Shown: piece after piece, positions 43,994 through 52,842 of the stretch
Numbering within the stretch: position 1 is the stretch's first letter
Layout: every line of letters begins with the position of its first letter
Source of the DNA: Bacillota bacterium
GTDB lineage: Bacteria; Bacillota; Clostridia; Acetivibrionales; DSM-1351
Direction: 5' to 3'
DNA: 64,000 bases
Assembly (NCBI GenBank): GCA_023416275.1
Contig: JAEZIB010000182.1
Span: 1 to 64,000, forward strand
The notes under the pieces: generated by a model
What the model saw: the letters and a program-made list of their open reading frames with translations, nothing else
The model's database searches: none
Told to the model about the DNA's origin: nothing
Made by a program: the position numbers and the translations under genes

Positions 43994-44335
43994 ATGGATA
44001 TATTAAAGTCTATTGAAAGTGAACAAATAAGAGCTGATATTCCAAATTTGGAAATTGGTGATTATATCAAAGTTCATGCAAAGATCATAGAAGGAAATAG
44101 GGAAAGAATACAGGTATTCGAAGGAACAGTTATTGCTAAAAAAGGTTCTGGTTTAAAAGAAACTTTTACAGTAAGAAGAGTATCTTATGGTGTTGGTGTT
44201 GAAAGAATTTTCCCAGTTAATTCACCAAGAATTGATCATATTGAACTAGTTAGAAAAGGTGTTGTTAGAAGAGCTAAACTATACTATCTACGTGATAGAG
44301 TTGGTAAAGCTGCTAAGATTAAAGAAAGATTATAA
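43994..44335 (+). CDS. rplS: 50S ribosomal protein L19
   Basis: 113 residues, typical bL19 with KVHAKIIEGNRERIQVFEG, SYGVGVERIFP and RRAKLYYLRDR. ATG at 43994 follows GGGAGGAGG. It carries its own promoter and leader, then a terminator. Confidence 0.98.
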   Translation: MDILKSIESEQIRADIPNLEIGDYIKVHAKIIEGNRERIQVFEGTVIAKKGSGLKETFTVRRVSYGVGVERIFPVNSPRIDHIELVRKGVVRRAKLYYLRDRVGKAAKIKERL

Positions 44336-44347
44336 TCTTGAAAAATC

Positions 44348-44384
44348 AAAAAACCTGGAGGCATTACCGTCTCTAGGTTTTTTT
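44348..44384 (+). terminator. Intrinsic terminator after rplS
   Basis: AAAAAACCTGGAG ... CTCTAGGTTTTTTTA stem and T-tract. Confidence 0.92.
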
Positions 44385-44533
44385 AGTCAGATATTATTTT
44401 ATTAAATAAATTTAGCAAAATTAATTGTAAAAATTGATTAGTTTTATAAATAATAGTATAATTCATATTATGTTAGATTTAATCATGATAGGATAGTTAA
44501 TATTTATAAAAAATAAAATGAGGTGATATTTTA

Positions 44534-45322
44534 ATGGAAAATAGAAATACTGAGGGTGGAAATGATGAAAAATTAGATTTTGATACTAATAATTTAGGTA
44601 TTGAAAATAATAATGATACTAATATCAATGATGTTGAAAATAGTATTCAAAATGATATGGAAATAAACGAGGTTGAACAAAGTGCTGAAAATACAATAGA
44701 CAATATAGATAATAAAGGCATTACAGTTAAAAAGAAAAATTCAGTTGGTAGAGAAATTCTTGAATGGGTCATGGTTATTATTGCTGCACTATTGATTTCA
44801 ATGTTTATAAAAGCATTTATATTTTCAACCTACAAGGTAAATATGGTATCAATGGAGGACACTCTTTATGAAGGTCATAATGTAATTGTTTATAAGACAG
44901 GTTATTTCTTCAATGAGCCTAAGCATGGAGATATAATAGTATTTATGCATGAAGAAGGAAAGATTAAGAATTTTATTAAATATTTACCTATCAGAAATCC
45001 TGGTGAGGTTGATTATATAAAGAGAGTAATAGGTTTACCTGGCGACCAGATTGATATACGAGAAGATGGTTTTGTCTATCGTAAATCAGAGGGAGATAGT
45101 GATTTCGTAAAGTTAGATGAACCATATACAAAGAACCCTACTGAAGCTAAAGGTATGCAGTTGCCACTTACAGTACCCGAGGGGCAGTTGTTTGTAATGG
45201 GTGATAATAGACAACAAAGTCTTGATTCAAGGCAAATTGGAACAATAGACATAGATGCAGTTATTGGCAAAGCAGTTTTTCGTATTTGGCCATTTTCAGA
45301 GTTTGGTGGATTGTACGATTAA
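44534..45322 (+). CDS. lepB: Signal peptidase I
   Basis: 262 residues. An acidic, Asn/Asp-rich cytoplasmic N-terminus of about 70 residues is followed by one membrane segment (EWVMVIIAALLISMFIKAF). The catalytic Ser is in MVSMEDTL (the usual Pro after SMx is replaced by Asp), the Lys in DYIKRVIGLPGD, and the box MGDNRQQSLDSR is intact. This is the prokaryotic Ser/Lys type, unlike the SipW type at 55229. Confidence 0.94.
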   Translation: MENRNTEGGNDEKLDFDTNNLGIENNNDTNINDVENSIQNDMEINEVEQSAENTIDNIDNKGITVKKKNSVGREILEWVMVIIAALLISMFIKAFIFSTYKVNMVSMEDTLYEGHNVIVYKTGYFFNEPKHGDIIVFMHEEGKIKNFIKYLPIRNPGEVDYIKRVIGLPGDQIDIREDGFVYRKSEGDSDFVKLDEPYTKNPTEAKGMQLPLTVPEGQLFVMGDNRQQSLDSRQIGTIDIDAVIGKAVFRIWPFSEFGGLYD

Positions 45323-45687
45323 AAGTAATTAATTTCATTTTATAAAAACTGTTTTAAACTGATAAAGAGTTCTATGGAAGGTAGGTACATCAATTCCTAC
45401 CAACCTAAGAACTCTGTTAATTTATTGGAAAAATTATATGTATGTATGCAGCAAGCACTATATGCTAACAGCTAGAACTCAATCTCTTAAAAGGTCAGTA
45501 TAATCTTGAAAAATTCAAATACTAACACAGTAAAATACTCATGTTGTTAATAAAAATATTGTTTATTGTAGAATGTCCTATTAATAGCATAGTTGAGAAT
45601 AAATTAAGTGCAGGAATTTATGTACTATTATAAGGATAAAGCATTATAAATTTATATGAAAAATTTAGAGTTATCAAAGGAGAAATT
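45323..45687. other. lepB-rbgA intergenic region with nested hairpin
   Basis: No gene in 365 nt. AGAGTTCT (45367-45374) pairs with AGAACTCT (45408-45415), enclosing GGTAGG/CCTACC. It may end the lepB transcript, although no T-run longer than three follows. Confidence 0.55.
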
Positions 45688-46569
45688 ATGAATATTCAAT
45701 GGTTTCCGGGGCATATGGCAAAAACAAGGAGGCTTATTGCTGAAAATTTAAAGCTTGTTGATGTTATTATTGAACTACTTGATGCAAGAATACCCTTTAG
45801 CAGCAGAAATCCAGAAATTAATTCTTTAATTAATAATAAACCAAGGCTTGTAGCCTTCAATAAATCAGACTTAGCGGATGAACAAATATCAAGTCAATGG
45901 ATACAATGGTATGCCAATCAAGGAATTAAATGCATTTTGATTAATTCAATAACTGGTAAAGGACTAAATGACGTAAAGACTAGAGCAAGAGACTTAATGT
46001 CTGAGAAAATTGAACGTGACAGGGCTAAAGGTAAGCTTTTTACACCAGTAAGAACAATGGTGGTAGGTATCCCTAATGTAGGTAAATCATCATTTATAAA
46101 TAAAATTGTAGGAAGAGCTACAGCGCAAACAGGAGACCGGCCTGGAGTAACAAGAGGAAAGCAGTGGATTAGAATAAACTCTGAAATAGAGCTTTTAGAT
46201 ACTCCTGGTATCCTTTGGCCAAAGTTTGAAGATCAAGAGGTTGGAATGAATCTTGCTTTTACAGGTGCTATCAAGGATGATATAATGGACACAGCAGAGG
46301 TGGCAATGGAGTTGCTTTATAGACTTTCTAAGCTATATCCTAAGGAGCTGTGCAATAGATTCAAGCTTGAACCTGATATAATCAAAAATATTGAGCCATT
46401 GGAGCTATTAGAAGCAGTTGGGCGAAAGAGAGGCTGTATCATATCTAAAGGACAGATAGATTATTCCAGAATATCTGCAATAGTTTTAGATGAATTCAGA
46501 GGTGGAAAGATAGGAAGAATTACTCTTGAAAAACCAAATGACAGAGCTGCGAAAGATAGTCAAGACTAG
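45688..46569 (+). CDS. rbgA: Ribosome biogenesis GTPase RbgA (YlqF)
   Basis: 293 residues. This circularly permuted GTPase has G4 (FNKSDL) before G1 (GIPNVGKSSFINK), and G3 as LLDTPGILWPK. MNIQWFPGHMAKTRR is the canonical start. It acts in late 50S assembly. It precedes rnhB, as in Bacillus. Confidence 0.96.
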   Translation: MNIQWFPGHMAKTRRLIAENLKLVDVIIELLDARIPFSSRNPEINSLINNKPRLVAFNKSDLADEQISSQWIQWYANQGIKCILINSITGKGLNDVKTRARDLMSEKIERDRAKGKLFTPVRTMVVGIPNVGKSSFINKIVGRATAQTGDRPGVTRGKQWIRINSEIELLDTPGILWPKFEDQEVGMNLAFTGAIKDDIMDTAEVAMELLYRLSKLYPKELCNRFKLEPDIIKNIEPLELLEAVGRKRGCIISKGQIDYSRISAIVLDEFRGGKIGRITLEKPNDRAAKDSQD

Positions 46570-46605
46570 ATATAGAATAAAATATCATTAAATTTGAGGT
46601 ATATA

Positions 46606-47376
46606 ATGGCTAAACTAACATTAAAGCAGATTCAAGAAGAAATTCAGGATAAATCAATACAAGAAGCAATAGATTATCTTTTGACACTTCAGTCATGCGG
46701 ATCAACAGTAGGCAAGCTGTTAGAGAGATATTACAAGCTTCAGGAAAAGCATAATAAAGAAATAGAGCGGTTACGAAACATGCTTTCTTTTGAAAATAGA
46801 GCAAGGCAAGAAGGTTATAGCTTTATAGCAGGTGTGGATGAAGCTGGGAGAGGTCCACTAGCAGGCCCTGTGGTTGCTGCTGCTGTTATTCTTCCTGAAG
46901 GCTTGCTGATTGAAGGTATTAATGATTCAAAAAAACTCAGTGAAGCTAAAAGAGAAGCCTTATTTGATATAATTACAGAGAAGGCTATTACATATGGAAT
47001 TGCTGCCGTTGATGAAAAAAGAATTGATGAAATAAATATATTAAATGCTACAAAAAAAGCTATGACTGAGGCAATAAGTCAGCTTAAGCCTACGCCAGAT
47101 TGTATTCTTTTAGATGCAGTTAAGCTTGAAAACATTTCTGCGAAACAAGTACCTATTATAAAGGGCGACAGCCTAAGTCTTAATATTGCTGCGGCATCGA
47201 TTCTTGCAAAGGTTACAAGGGATAGAATAATAAAGGAGTATGATTCTAAATATCCAGAGTATGGTTTTTCTGTGCACAAGGGTTATGGTACACCACAACA
47301 TATTTCCGCTATAAAGAAATTGGGACTTTGTCCGATACATAGAATAAGCTTTATAAATAAAAACTGGCTGGATTGA
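46606..47376 (+). CDS. rnhB: Ribonuclease HII
   Basis: About 256 residues. It cleaves RNA in RNA-DNA hybrids and single ribonucleotides in DNA. Catalytic acids lie in GVDEAGRGPLAGPVVAA, CILLDAV and ASILAKVTRDR. ATG at 46606 follows GAGGT. An N-terminal extension of about 70 residues is usual in Firmicutes RNase HII. Confidence 0.96.
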   Translation: MAKLTLKQIQEEIQDKSIQEAIDYLLTLQSCGSTVGKLLERYYKLQEKHNKEIERLRNMLSFENRARQEGYSFIAGVDEAGRGPLAGPVVAAAVILPEGLLIEGINDSKKLSEAKREALFDIITEKAITYGIAAVDEKRIDEINILNATKKAMTEAISQLKPTPDCILLDAVKLENISAKQVPIIKGDSLSLNIAAASILAKVTRDRIIKEYDSKYPEYGFSVHKGYGTPQHISAIKKLGLCPIHRISFINKNWLD

Positions 47377-47466
47377 TAAAATATAAATTAAAACCAAGCA
47401 TATTAAGAGTCCTTGTTTGGGGGAATTGCACTAATCATATAAAGTTGCAGTTGTTATAGGTTATTA

Positions 47467-47634
47467 ATGGAAAATTTTAATAGAAATAACTTATTTGAAT
47501 TAGTTGGCGAAATAGCTTGTGCAATTACTTACAAGGATTTTAGTGAAATAACGAGGGAGTATTCATTTATGTTTAAAATTGTTCAGCAAGCTCTAAGTAA
47601 TTTTGCTGTAAAAATGATAGGGTGTCGTGTTTAG
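47467..47634 (+). CDS. Possible small protein (55 aa)
   Basis: An open frame of 56 codons lies in the otherwise empty rnhB-ylqG gap. The product begins MENFNRNNLFELVGEIACAI and ends NFAVKMIGCRV. An internal ATG at 47569 follows GAGGGAG, a better site than that of the first ATG. No homology is recognised. It may be a real small gene or a chance frame. Confidence 0.3.
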   Translation: MENFNRNNLFELVGEIACAITYKDFSEITREYSFMFKIVQQALSNFAVKMIGCRV

Positions 47635-47711
47635 CACTGGATTAACTTTTAATATTCGTAAGTTGAGAAACTTATTTAAAGAAGATAATAAACTAATTTG
47701 GAGGTGTCAAA

Positions 47712-49688
47712 GTGAGAGTTGATGGAGTTGTTCCTGCAGCAGGAATTATACAAAATAATGGTGGGGATATACTAAGCAAACTAAAACCCGGTGATACAGT
47801 TAGAGCACAAGTTCTTGAAAATTCAGGCAGTGAGCTTAGTTTGAAGCTTTCAGATGGGTCAACGGTTTTAGCTAGCGCCATGACTCCTGTTGATGCTTCA
47901 GATGGTGAATATGTAAATTTCGTTTTTAGGGGGATTGTTGATGGAAAGCCTGCACTAGAGGTTGCCAATCGCAATATACAACCTCAGGTTGATTCAACAT
48001 TGGAGAATATAAAAAATACCTTAATGGGATTGAACTTGCCTGTTACAGATAAAAATATTGAGCTTGCTCAGGCTTTACAGAAGCAAAATATACCTGTCAA
48101 TGCTGAAAATATGTCAAAAGCAATGAACTTGATGAGTAATAATTCACAACTAAAAGCTGATTCTGCTGCTTTTTTAACAGCAGCAAATCTGTCTGATAGT
48201 CAAAGCAGTATTGAAAAGCTGCAAAATCTTTTGGCTGGAAGACTTAAAATAAGTAATGATATTGGTGATTTACTTAAGCTTATTGGTAATGACGGTAAAA
48301 ATTCAGCAGATGCTGCAAAGCTTACCATAGTTAATAATATTCTTGGAAAATTGGCTGCTGAAATGGCAGCTAAGAGTCCAATTAATAATAATGTAACAGG
48401 TAATAATGCACAAGTATCACTTAATGAAGCCACAAATACAGCTAAAACAATGAGCTCTAATTCTCCTGCAATGCCAGCTAATAACGCAGTTGTAACGGCA
48501 AATGGTAATAACTCTGCAGCAGCAAGTACAATAGTTAACAGCAATCTTAATACAGCAGCTGATATAGGAAATAATTCTGCAAATGTAAAAACTGAGGCAA
48601 ATAACGCTGTAATTAGCAATGTTAATCTCAACACAAATACTACTAAAACAGAAAACAATATATCTAATAGTTTACAGAACAATACTGCTATAAATAATAA
48701 CACTGCAAATGAATCAGAAGCATTAAATAATGCAAAAGGCTTAAGTGGCAACATAAATGGAGCCGCAGAAGGCAAATCAGCTCTACAGCAAACTGATAGT
48801 TCTATAAATGTTAATAATAAAAGTATTCTAAGCCATACCGAGCAGCAAATCAGTAATTTACTAAAAGGTGGAGAGCCTCTTGGAAAGGGAGATTTGCCAA
48901 TTTTGAACCAACTTAACTCACGGCTTGAGTCTCTTGTAAACAGTGGACAATTGTCTACTGAAGAATTGTCAGCGGCAAAGTTAATTACCAAGGAAATAGA
49001 TGCTGCTATTTTTAAAATCAAGGGCGGTGACACTGCTTTTGACCAATTAAGTACAAATGCAAAGGGCATAAAAAAATTTGAAGATGCTGTAAACAAGCTT
49101 CAAAATTTATTCGTTAAAATAGATCAGAGCAGTGATGAAATAAATCCGGTTAAGCTTTATAAAAATATGGATGATGCACTTCAGGCGTTAAAAACCAGTA
49201 TACAGCAGCTACCTGTGTCTATGCAGCAAACTGCAATGAATATAGTAGGAAATCTAGAAAGTAATATAAATTTTATCAATCAACTCAATAACTACAGCTC
49301 ATATGTGCAAATTCCATTAAGTATATTTAATCAGAATACTACAGGTGAGCTTTATATGTTGAAAAGAGGTTCAAAGGCAAAAAAGCTTGACGCCTCCAAT
49401 ATGACAGTACTAATATCCTTGGACAGCAGTAATATCGGGAGGATTGACACTCTGTTAAGTGTAGACAAGAAAAATATAAGTACAAATTTTCGACTAGAGA
49501 ACAGTGAAGTTTTTGATATTTTAAAAGAAAACCATAAAATGCTATACACTAGTTTGTTAGAAAAAAGATTTAGACTTGTTGACTTTACCTATAGATTGTT
49601 AGAGGAACCATTAAATATTGTAAATTTTGAAGAAGAAGCCAAAAAGGAATTCGTAAAAAATCCAAATAATATTGATGTACTGATTTAA
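47712..49688 (+). CDS. FliK-like hook-length-control-related protein (YlqG-like)
   Basis: 658 residues. The N-terminus has LKPGDTVRAQVLENSGSELS. Residues about 210-365 are Asn/Ala/Ser-rich low complexity. The C-terminal ~200 residues (LSIFNQNTTGELYMLKRGSK; NIGRIDTLLSVDKKNIS) resemble the FliK C-terminal globular domain. GTG or TTG starts nearby are possible. It precedes a FlhB-C-like gene, exactly the Bacillus ylqG-ylqH order. No flagellar genes are seen here, so its client is unknown. Confidence 0.78.
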   Translation: MRVDGVVPAAGIIQNNGGDILSKLKPGDTVRAQVLENSGSELSLKLSDGSTVLASAMTPVDASDGEYVNFVFRGIVDGKPALEVANRNIQPQVDSTLENIKNTLMGLNLPVTDKNIELAQALQKQNIPVNAENMSKAMNLMSNNSQLKADSAAFLTAANLSDSQSSIEKLQNLLAGRLKISNDIGDLLKLIGNDGKNSADAAKLTIVNNILGKLAAEMAAKSPINNNVTGNNAQVSLNEATNTAKTMSSNSPAMPANNAVVTANGNNSAAASTIVNSNLNTAADIGNNSANVKTEANNAVISNVNLNTNTTKTENNISNSLQNNTAINNNTANESEALNNAKGLSGNINGAAEGKSALQQTDSSINVNNKSILSHTEQQISNLLKGGEPLGKGDLPILNQLNSRLESLVNSGQLSTEELSAAKLITKEIDAAIFKIKGGDTAFDQLSTNAKGIKKFEDAVNKLQNLFVKIDQSSDEINPVKLYKNMDDALQALKTSIQQLPVSMQQTAMNIVGNLESNINFINQLNNYSSYVQIPLSIFNQNTTGELYMLKRGSKAKKLDASNMTVLISLDSSNIGRIDTLLSVDKKNISTNFRLENSEVFDILKENHKMLYTSLLEKRFRLVDFTYRLLEEPLNIVNFEEEAKKEFVKNPNNIDVLI

Positions 49689-49709
49689 TTGAAAAAAGGA
49701 GTGGGAGAT

Positions 49710-50012
49710 ATGTCACAGGAGAATAAGAAAATTAAAAGGGAAATTAAACAAGCCACAGCCTTGCAATATTCTCCTGAGACAGATGCTGCACCTAGGATAA
49801 TTGCTACTGGAAAAGGCATTGTAGCAGAGAAGATTATAGAAAAGGCTCAAGAGAAGGATATTCCTATATACAAAGACAGCAATTTGGCTAAAACATTATC
49901 TGCATTGGGTATTGGAAATGAAATTCCACCTGAGATATATGAAGTTGTTGCTGAAATATTAATTTTTATTGGCAGTGTTGATAAACGCTATGGAGATAGA
50001 TATGGCAAATAA
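49710..50012 (+). CDS. FlhB C-terminal-domain-like protein (YlqH/FhlB family)
   Basis: 100 residues. KREIKQATALQYSPETDAAP and ILARGS-like ATGKGIVAEKII plus DIPIYKDSNLAKTLSALGIG match the cytosolic autocleavage domain of FlhB/YscU. The NPTH cleavage motif is not seen, and no membrane part is present. It is a stand-alone switch-like domain. The ATG at 49710 follows GGAGTGGGAG. It overlaps yraN by 11 nt. Confidence 0.88.
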   Translation: MSQENKKIKREIKQATALQYSPETDAAPRIIATGKGIVAEKIIEKAQEKDIPIYKDSNLAKTLSALGIGNEIPPEIYEVVAEILIFIGSVDKRYGDRYGK

Positions 50013-50379
50013 AAATACCCGTGCCATTGGTACTGAGGGTGAAAAAATAGCAGTTGAGTTCCTAACAGAAAATGGATTTACAATCCTAAAAACAAATTAT
50101 AGGGTTGGACGAATTGGTGAAATAGATATAATTGCAAGAGAAGGTGAATATATTTGTTTTATAGAGGTTAAAACTAGAAAATCATGTAGTTTTGGAAATC
50201 CAAGTGAATCTGTCACATTCAAAAAGCAAGAGAAGATTAAGCTGCTTGCATCTATATACTTAACTAACACAGGCAATATTGATGAACGCATACGGTTTGA
50301 TATTGTAGAAATCCTAATGAAAAATAATAACGGTTCAAAAGAAATAAATGTAATTAACCTTATAAAAAACGCATTTTAA
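50002..50379 (+). CDS. yraN: YraN family endonuclease-like protein
   Basis: 125 residues, UPF0102. GEIDIIAREGEYICFIEVKTRK shows the restriction-endonuclease-like D...ExK core (split here over residues 40-60). It may act in DNA processing but has no defined role. ATG at 50002 follows GGAG inside the end of the preceding gene. Its position after rnhB-ylqG-ylqH is conserved. Confidence 0.93.
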   Translation: MANKNTRAIGTEGEKIAVEFLTENGFTILKTNYRVGRIGEIDIIAREGEYICFIEVKTRKSCSFGNPSESVTFKKQEKIKLLASIYLTNTGNIDERIRFDIVEILMKNNNGSKEINVINLIKNAF

Positions 50380-50384
50380 TAAAA

Positions 50385-50445
50385 TAACTTAACTTTACAT
50401 TGATAAGCTCCCACACCTATAATTCAACTGGGAAAGTTGAGTAAA
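50385..50445. repeat. Short-form CAACTTTC-family element
   Basis: TAACTTAACTTTACATTGAT joined to CTCCCACACCTATAATTCAA and GGGAAAGTTGAGT. It looks like an internally deleted copy of the long element. Confidence 0.65.
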
Positions 50446-50610
50446 ATAATAAAACTTCACATAATAGTATTTTGAATGAGGGAGAAGCATCAATGGTTTA
50501 TAACTAATAAAGTTAAGTATTTATTAGCAAGAAATCCAAATTACAAAGCTAATTGAGCATTGTGGATTTTAGTTAAAAGGTTTTATTACAAGTAGTTTTA
50601 TGATAATTTT

Positions 50611-50634
50611 GTGCCTAATGTGGGTGTGGAGGTT
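50611..50634 (+). promoter_or_regulatory. SD-adjacent hairpin leader element (M19 dipeptidase)
   Basis: GTGCCTAATGTGGGTGTGG then AGGTTTA: stem GCCT/GGGT with G-U pairs, directly before GGAGG. Confidence 0.65.
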
Positions 50635-50640
50635 TATTAA

Positions 50641-51582
50641 ATGATAATAGTAGATGCACATTGTGATACAATTACAACCATTATGGAAACGGGTGAACAG
50701 CTTTTAGATAATAAAGGGCATATTGATTTGAAGAGACTCAAAGAATATGATAGTTTTGTTCAGTTTTTTGCAGCTTTTATTTCACCTAAACATGCTAAAA
50801 TGGGTGCTTTGTGTCGTGCTATTGATATAATTGACAGATTATACAAGGAAATTGAAATTAATAAGGATGATATCACGTTATGCCGTAATTACAACGATAT
50901 AATTTCTGCAACGGAAGCTCATAAAATTGCTGCTATACTTACTATTGAAGGCGGAGATGCGTTAGAAGGAAGCCTATCAGCATTGCGTATGTTATATGAA
51001 CTGGGAGTAAGGGCGATAACGTTGACTTGGAACTACAGAAACCAGATAGCAGATGGAGTAGCAGATGCAATCACAGGTGGTGGACTTACGCCCTTTGGCA
51101 AAAATGTTGTAGCAGAAATGAATAGGCTTGGTATGATGGTAGATGTATCCCATATATCTGAAGCTGGTTTTTGGGATGCGATAAGCCTTAGCAAGGCCCC
51201 GATAATTGCATCTCACTCTAACGCTAAGAAAATTTGCAATCACAGAAGAAATCTTACAGATGATCAGCTTTTAGCGTTAAAGAAAAATGGCGGTGTTACA
51301 GGGATAAATTTGTGCCCTGATTTTATTTGCAGCGACACAAAGGCTTCCATGAAGCATGTAATAGACCATATAGAATATATTGTTGCATTGACAGGGGAAG
51401 ACACAATAGGATTAGGTGCAGATTATGATGGAATAGATGCTACACCTGAAGGGTTAGAGGGAGTACAATGTATTAATAACCTGTTAAATGAATTATTAAG
51501 GCTAAACTATAGTGATACTTTAGTTAATAAGCTTGCAGGAAAGAACTTTCTAAGAGTTATAAAGAGGGTATTAACTAATTAA
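50641..51582 (+). CDS. Membrane dipeptidase (peptidase family M19)
   Basis: 313 residues. The metal-binding DAHCDT at the N-terminus, the bridging Glu in ILTIEGGDAL, and His residues in VDVSHISEAGF and IASHSNAKKICNHRRN are typical of renal-dipeptidase-like M19. GLGADYDGID is the final signature. Soluble, no signal peptide, so probably cytoplasmic. Its 3' end overlaps the convergent small-protein gene by 12 nt. Confidence 0.93.
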   Translation: MIIVDAHCDTITTIMETGEQLLDNKGHIDLKRLKEYDSFVQFFAAFISPKHAKMGALCRAIDIIDRLYKEIEINKDDITLCRNYNDIISATEAHKIAAILTIEGGDALEGSLSALRMLYELGVRAITLTWNYRNQIADGVADAITGGGLTPFGKNVVAEMNRLGMMVDVSHISEAGFWDAISLSKAPIIASHSNAKKICNHRRNLTDDQLLALKKNGGVTGINLCPDFICSDTKASMKHVIDHIEYIVALTGEDTIGLGADYDGIDATPEGLEGVQCINNLLNELLRLNYSDTLVNKLAGKNFLRVIKRVLTN

Positions 51583-51861
51583 TACCCAACTCTTATTAAC
51601 GTCTGGTGTCTTATAATTAAAGTAGCCAGAATCCTTACGCTTATATAGTTTTCCTTTATATTGTACGATATCATTTATACGATATTGGTGCAATAATTCT
51701 TTCAGGTAGCTCCAAAGAGGATAATCACTAATATCATCAGTTTTAGCAGTTATTGTCCCTGTTATAGATGGAAGTGTTTTTGTGTATACAGCCATTGAGT
51801 CTGAAAGCATAGAGGTCACAATACAAATAATAATAGCCAGTGGAATTAGTATTCTTTTCAT
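51571..51861 (-). CDS. Small exported protein with SipW-type signal and carbohydrate-binding-like tail
   Basis: 96 residues. An N-terminal hydrophobic signal segment (about 4-20) precedes AVYTKTLPSITGTITAK, a block shared with the TasA-like neighbour. The C-terminal ~50 residues (W50, then YRINDIVQYKGKLYKRK and a late W92) follow the Y-x-GD-V-Y-x-GK-x-Y pattern of CBM5/12-like modules, with ND in place of GD. It may be a surface subunit that binds polysaccharide. The start follows AGGAGG. Last gene of the export locus. Confidence 0.7.
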   Translation of the reverse strand: MKRILIPLAIIICIVTSMLSDSMAVYTKTLPSITGTITAKTDDISDYPLWSYLKELLHQYRINDIVQYKGKLYKRKDSGYFNYKTPDVNKSWVLIS

Positions 51862-51886
51862 GTATTGGACCTCCTAATAATTAAGA

Positions 51887-52435
51887 TTAATTGTGTAAGC
51901 ACTGGGTTCCAGTAATAGTAACACTGATTGCTGTTGCGTTTTTGTTTTCAGCATTTAAAGTATCAACATTATTTTGGCCATTAGAATTTTTCCATTCTGC
52001 TACAAGCTTGTACTTTTGTGTGGCTTTAGTATTAGCTATAAATGCTTTTTCTACATTAAAGGACATTTCACCATTCTTGATAACTGTAGTACCAACTTGA
52101 GTATTATTTTCATCAAATATGCTTACGTTCAGCCCATCAATAGCCTGCTTATCTGCTTTTGCAGCTACATTTAATGAAACTGTCATATCTGTATCAACTG
52201 CATTAACTGTTCCATCGGTACTAAAGTTAACAACTTCAAAATTCCACTCAGTTTTTTCTGATGGTGCCAATTCAATATCAGGAAAATGGGTTTCATTATT
52301 TCCGATATAAAAAGACTTAGCAGCTACATTTCCGGTAATTGGTGAAAGTGTTTTTGTATAAGTTGCAAAAGTTCCTGCTGCCATTGAAGTAGCAATAGTT
52401 AGTATTAGCGCTCCTATAATAATCTGTTTCTTCAT
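51887..52435 (-). CDS. TasA/CalY-like SipW-dependent exported protein
   Basis: 182 residues. A signal segment (IIIGALILTIATSMAAGTFA) is followed by TYTKTLSPITGNVAAKSFYI. The body is a beta-rich jelly-roll-like domain (WNFEVVNFSTDGTVNA, KYKLVAEWKNSNG, TAISVTITGTQ), as in the TasA/camelysin family of fibre-forming matrix proteins. One Cys lies near the C-terminus. No protease motif is seen. The AGGAGG site is part of a structured leader. It precedes the 96-aa gene by 25 nt. Confidence 0.77.
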   Translation of the reverse strand: MKKQIIIGALILTIATSMAAGTFATYTKTLSPITGNVAAKSFYIGNNETHFPDIELAPSEKTEWNFEVVNFSTDGTVNAVDTDMTVSLNVAAKADKQAIDGLNVSIFDENNTQVGTTVIKNGEMSFNVEKAFIANTKATQKYKLVAEWKNSNGQNNVDTLNAENKNATAISVTITGTQCLHN

Positions 52436-52440
52436 ATAAG

Positions 52441-52467
52441 CCTCCTACGCCCACTTTGGGCACAAAT
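52441..52467 (-). promoter_or_regulatory. SD-adjacent hairpin leader element (TasA-like gene)
   Basis: On the minus strand TTTGTGCCCAAAGTGGGCGT is followed by AGGAGG. The stem is the consensus GCCC/GGGC with loop AAAGT. Confidence 0.75.
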
Positions 52468-52469
52468 TA

Positions 52470-52842
52470 ATATTAATATAGATAATAAAAGATACCTTGT
52501 AGAAATACATGGACATGGAAATTCCATGAAAGTAGTGATAGTATATTCGATAGTATTTATCATTTGTAAGTTTCTTGGTGGTTTACATAAAACAATCAAC
52601 ACGTATGATTATAGACTCAGGATTGGTTTAGGTCAACAGGAATATAATTGAAAAGATTGGACTTTCAGACACGAAAAACGCTTGTTTTGATAAGAAATAA
52701 AAGCAGAGGTAAAAAGACTAACTTTCCCTCATAAAAAGTCTATAGTGCGGAAGACTCATCAATGGCTGAATAATAACCTTTATATAAAAGTAAAAATCTA
52801 TTTAAATTCTGTTCGCAACCATTTTATCGATATAAACTAAAA
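52470..52842. other. Gap between TasA-like gene and fused permease gene
   Basis: About 370 nt with no gene. A degenerate CAACTTTC-family copy (TAACTTTCCCTCATAAAAAG near 52721) lies here. The TasA-like gene may have its own promoter in this gap. Confidence 0.45.

Noticed and set aside
48200..49096. 298-codon minus-strand frame opposite the FliK-like gene
   Set aside because: It is the shadow of the Asn/Ala-rich low-complexity region; no ribosome-binding site, and leucine/alanine-rich composition mirrors the sense strand.
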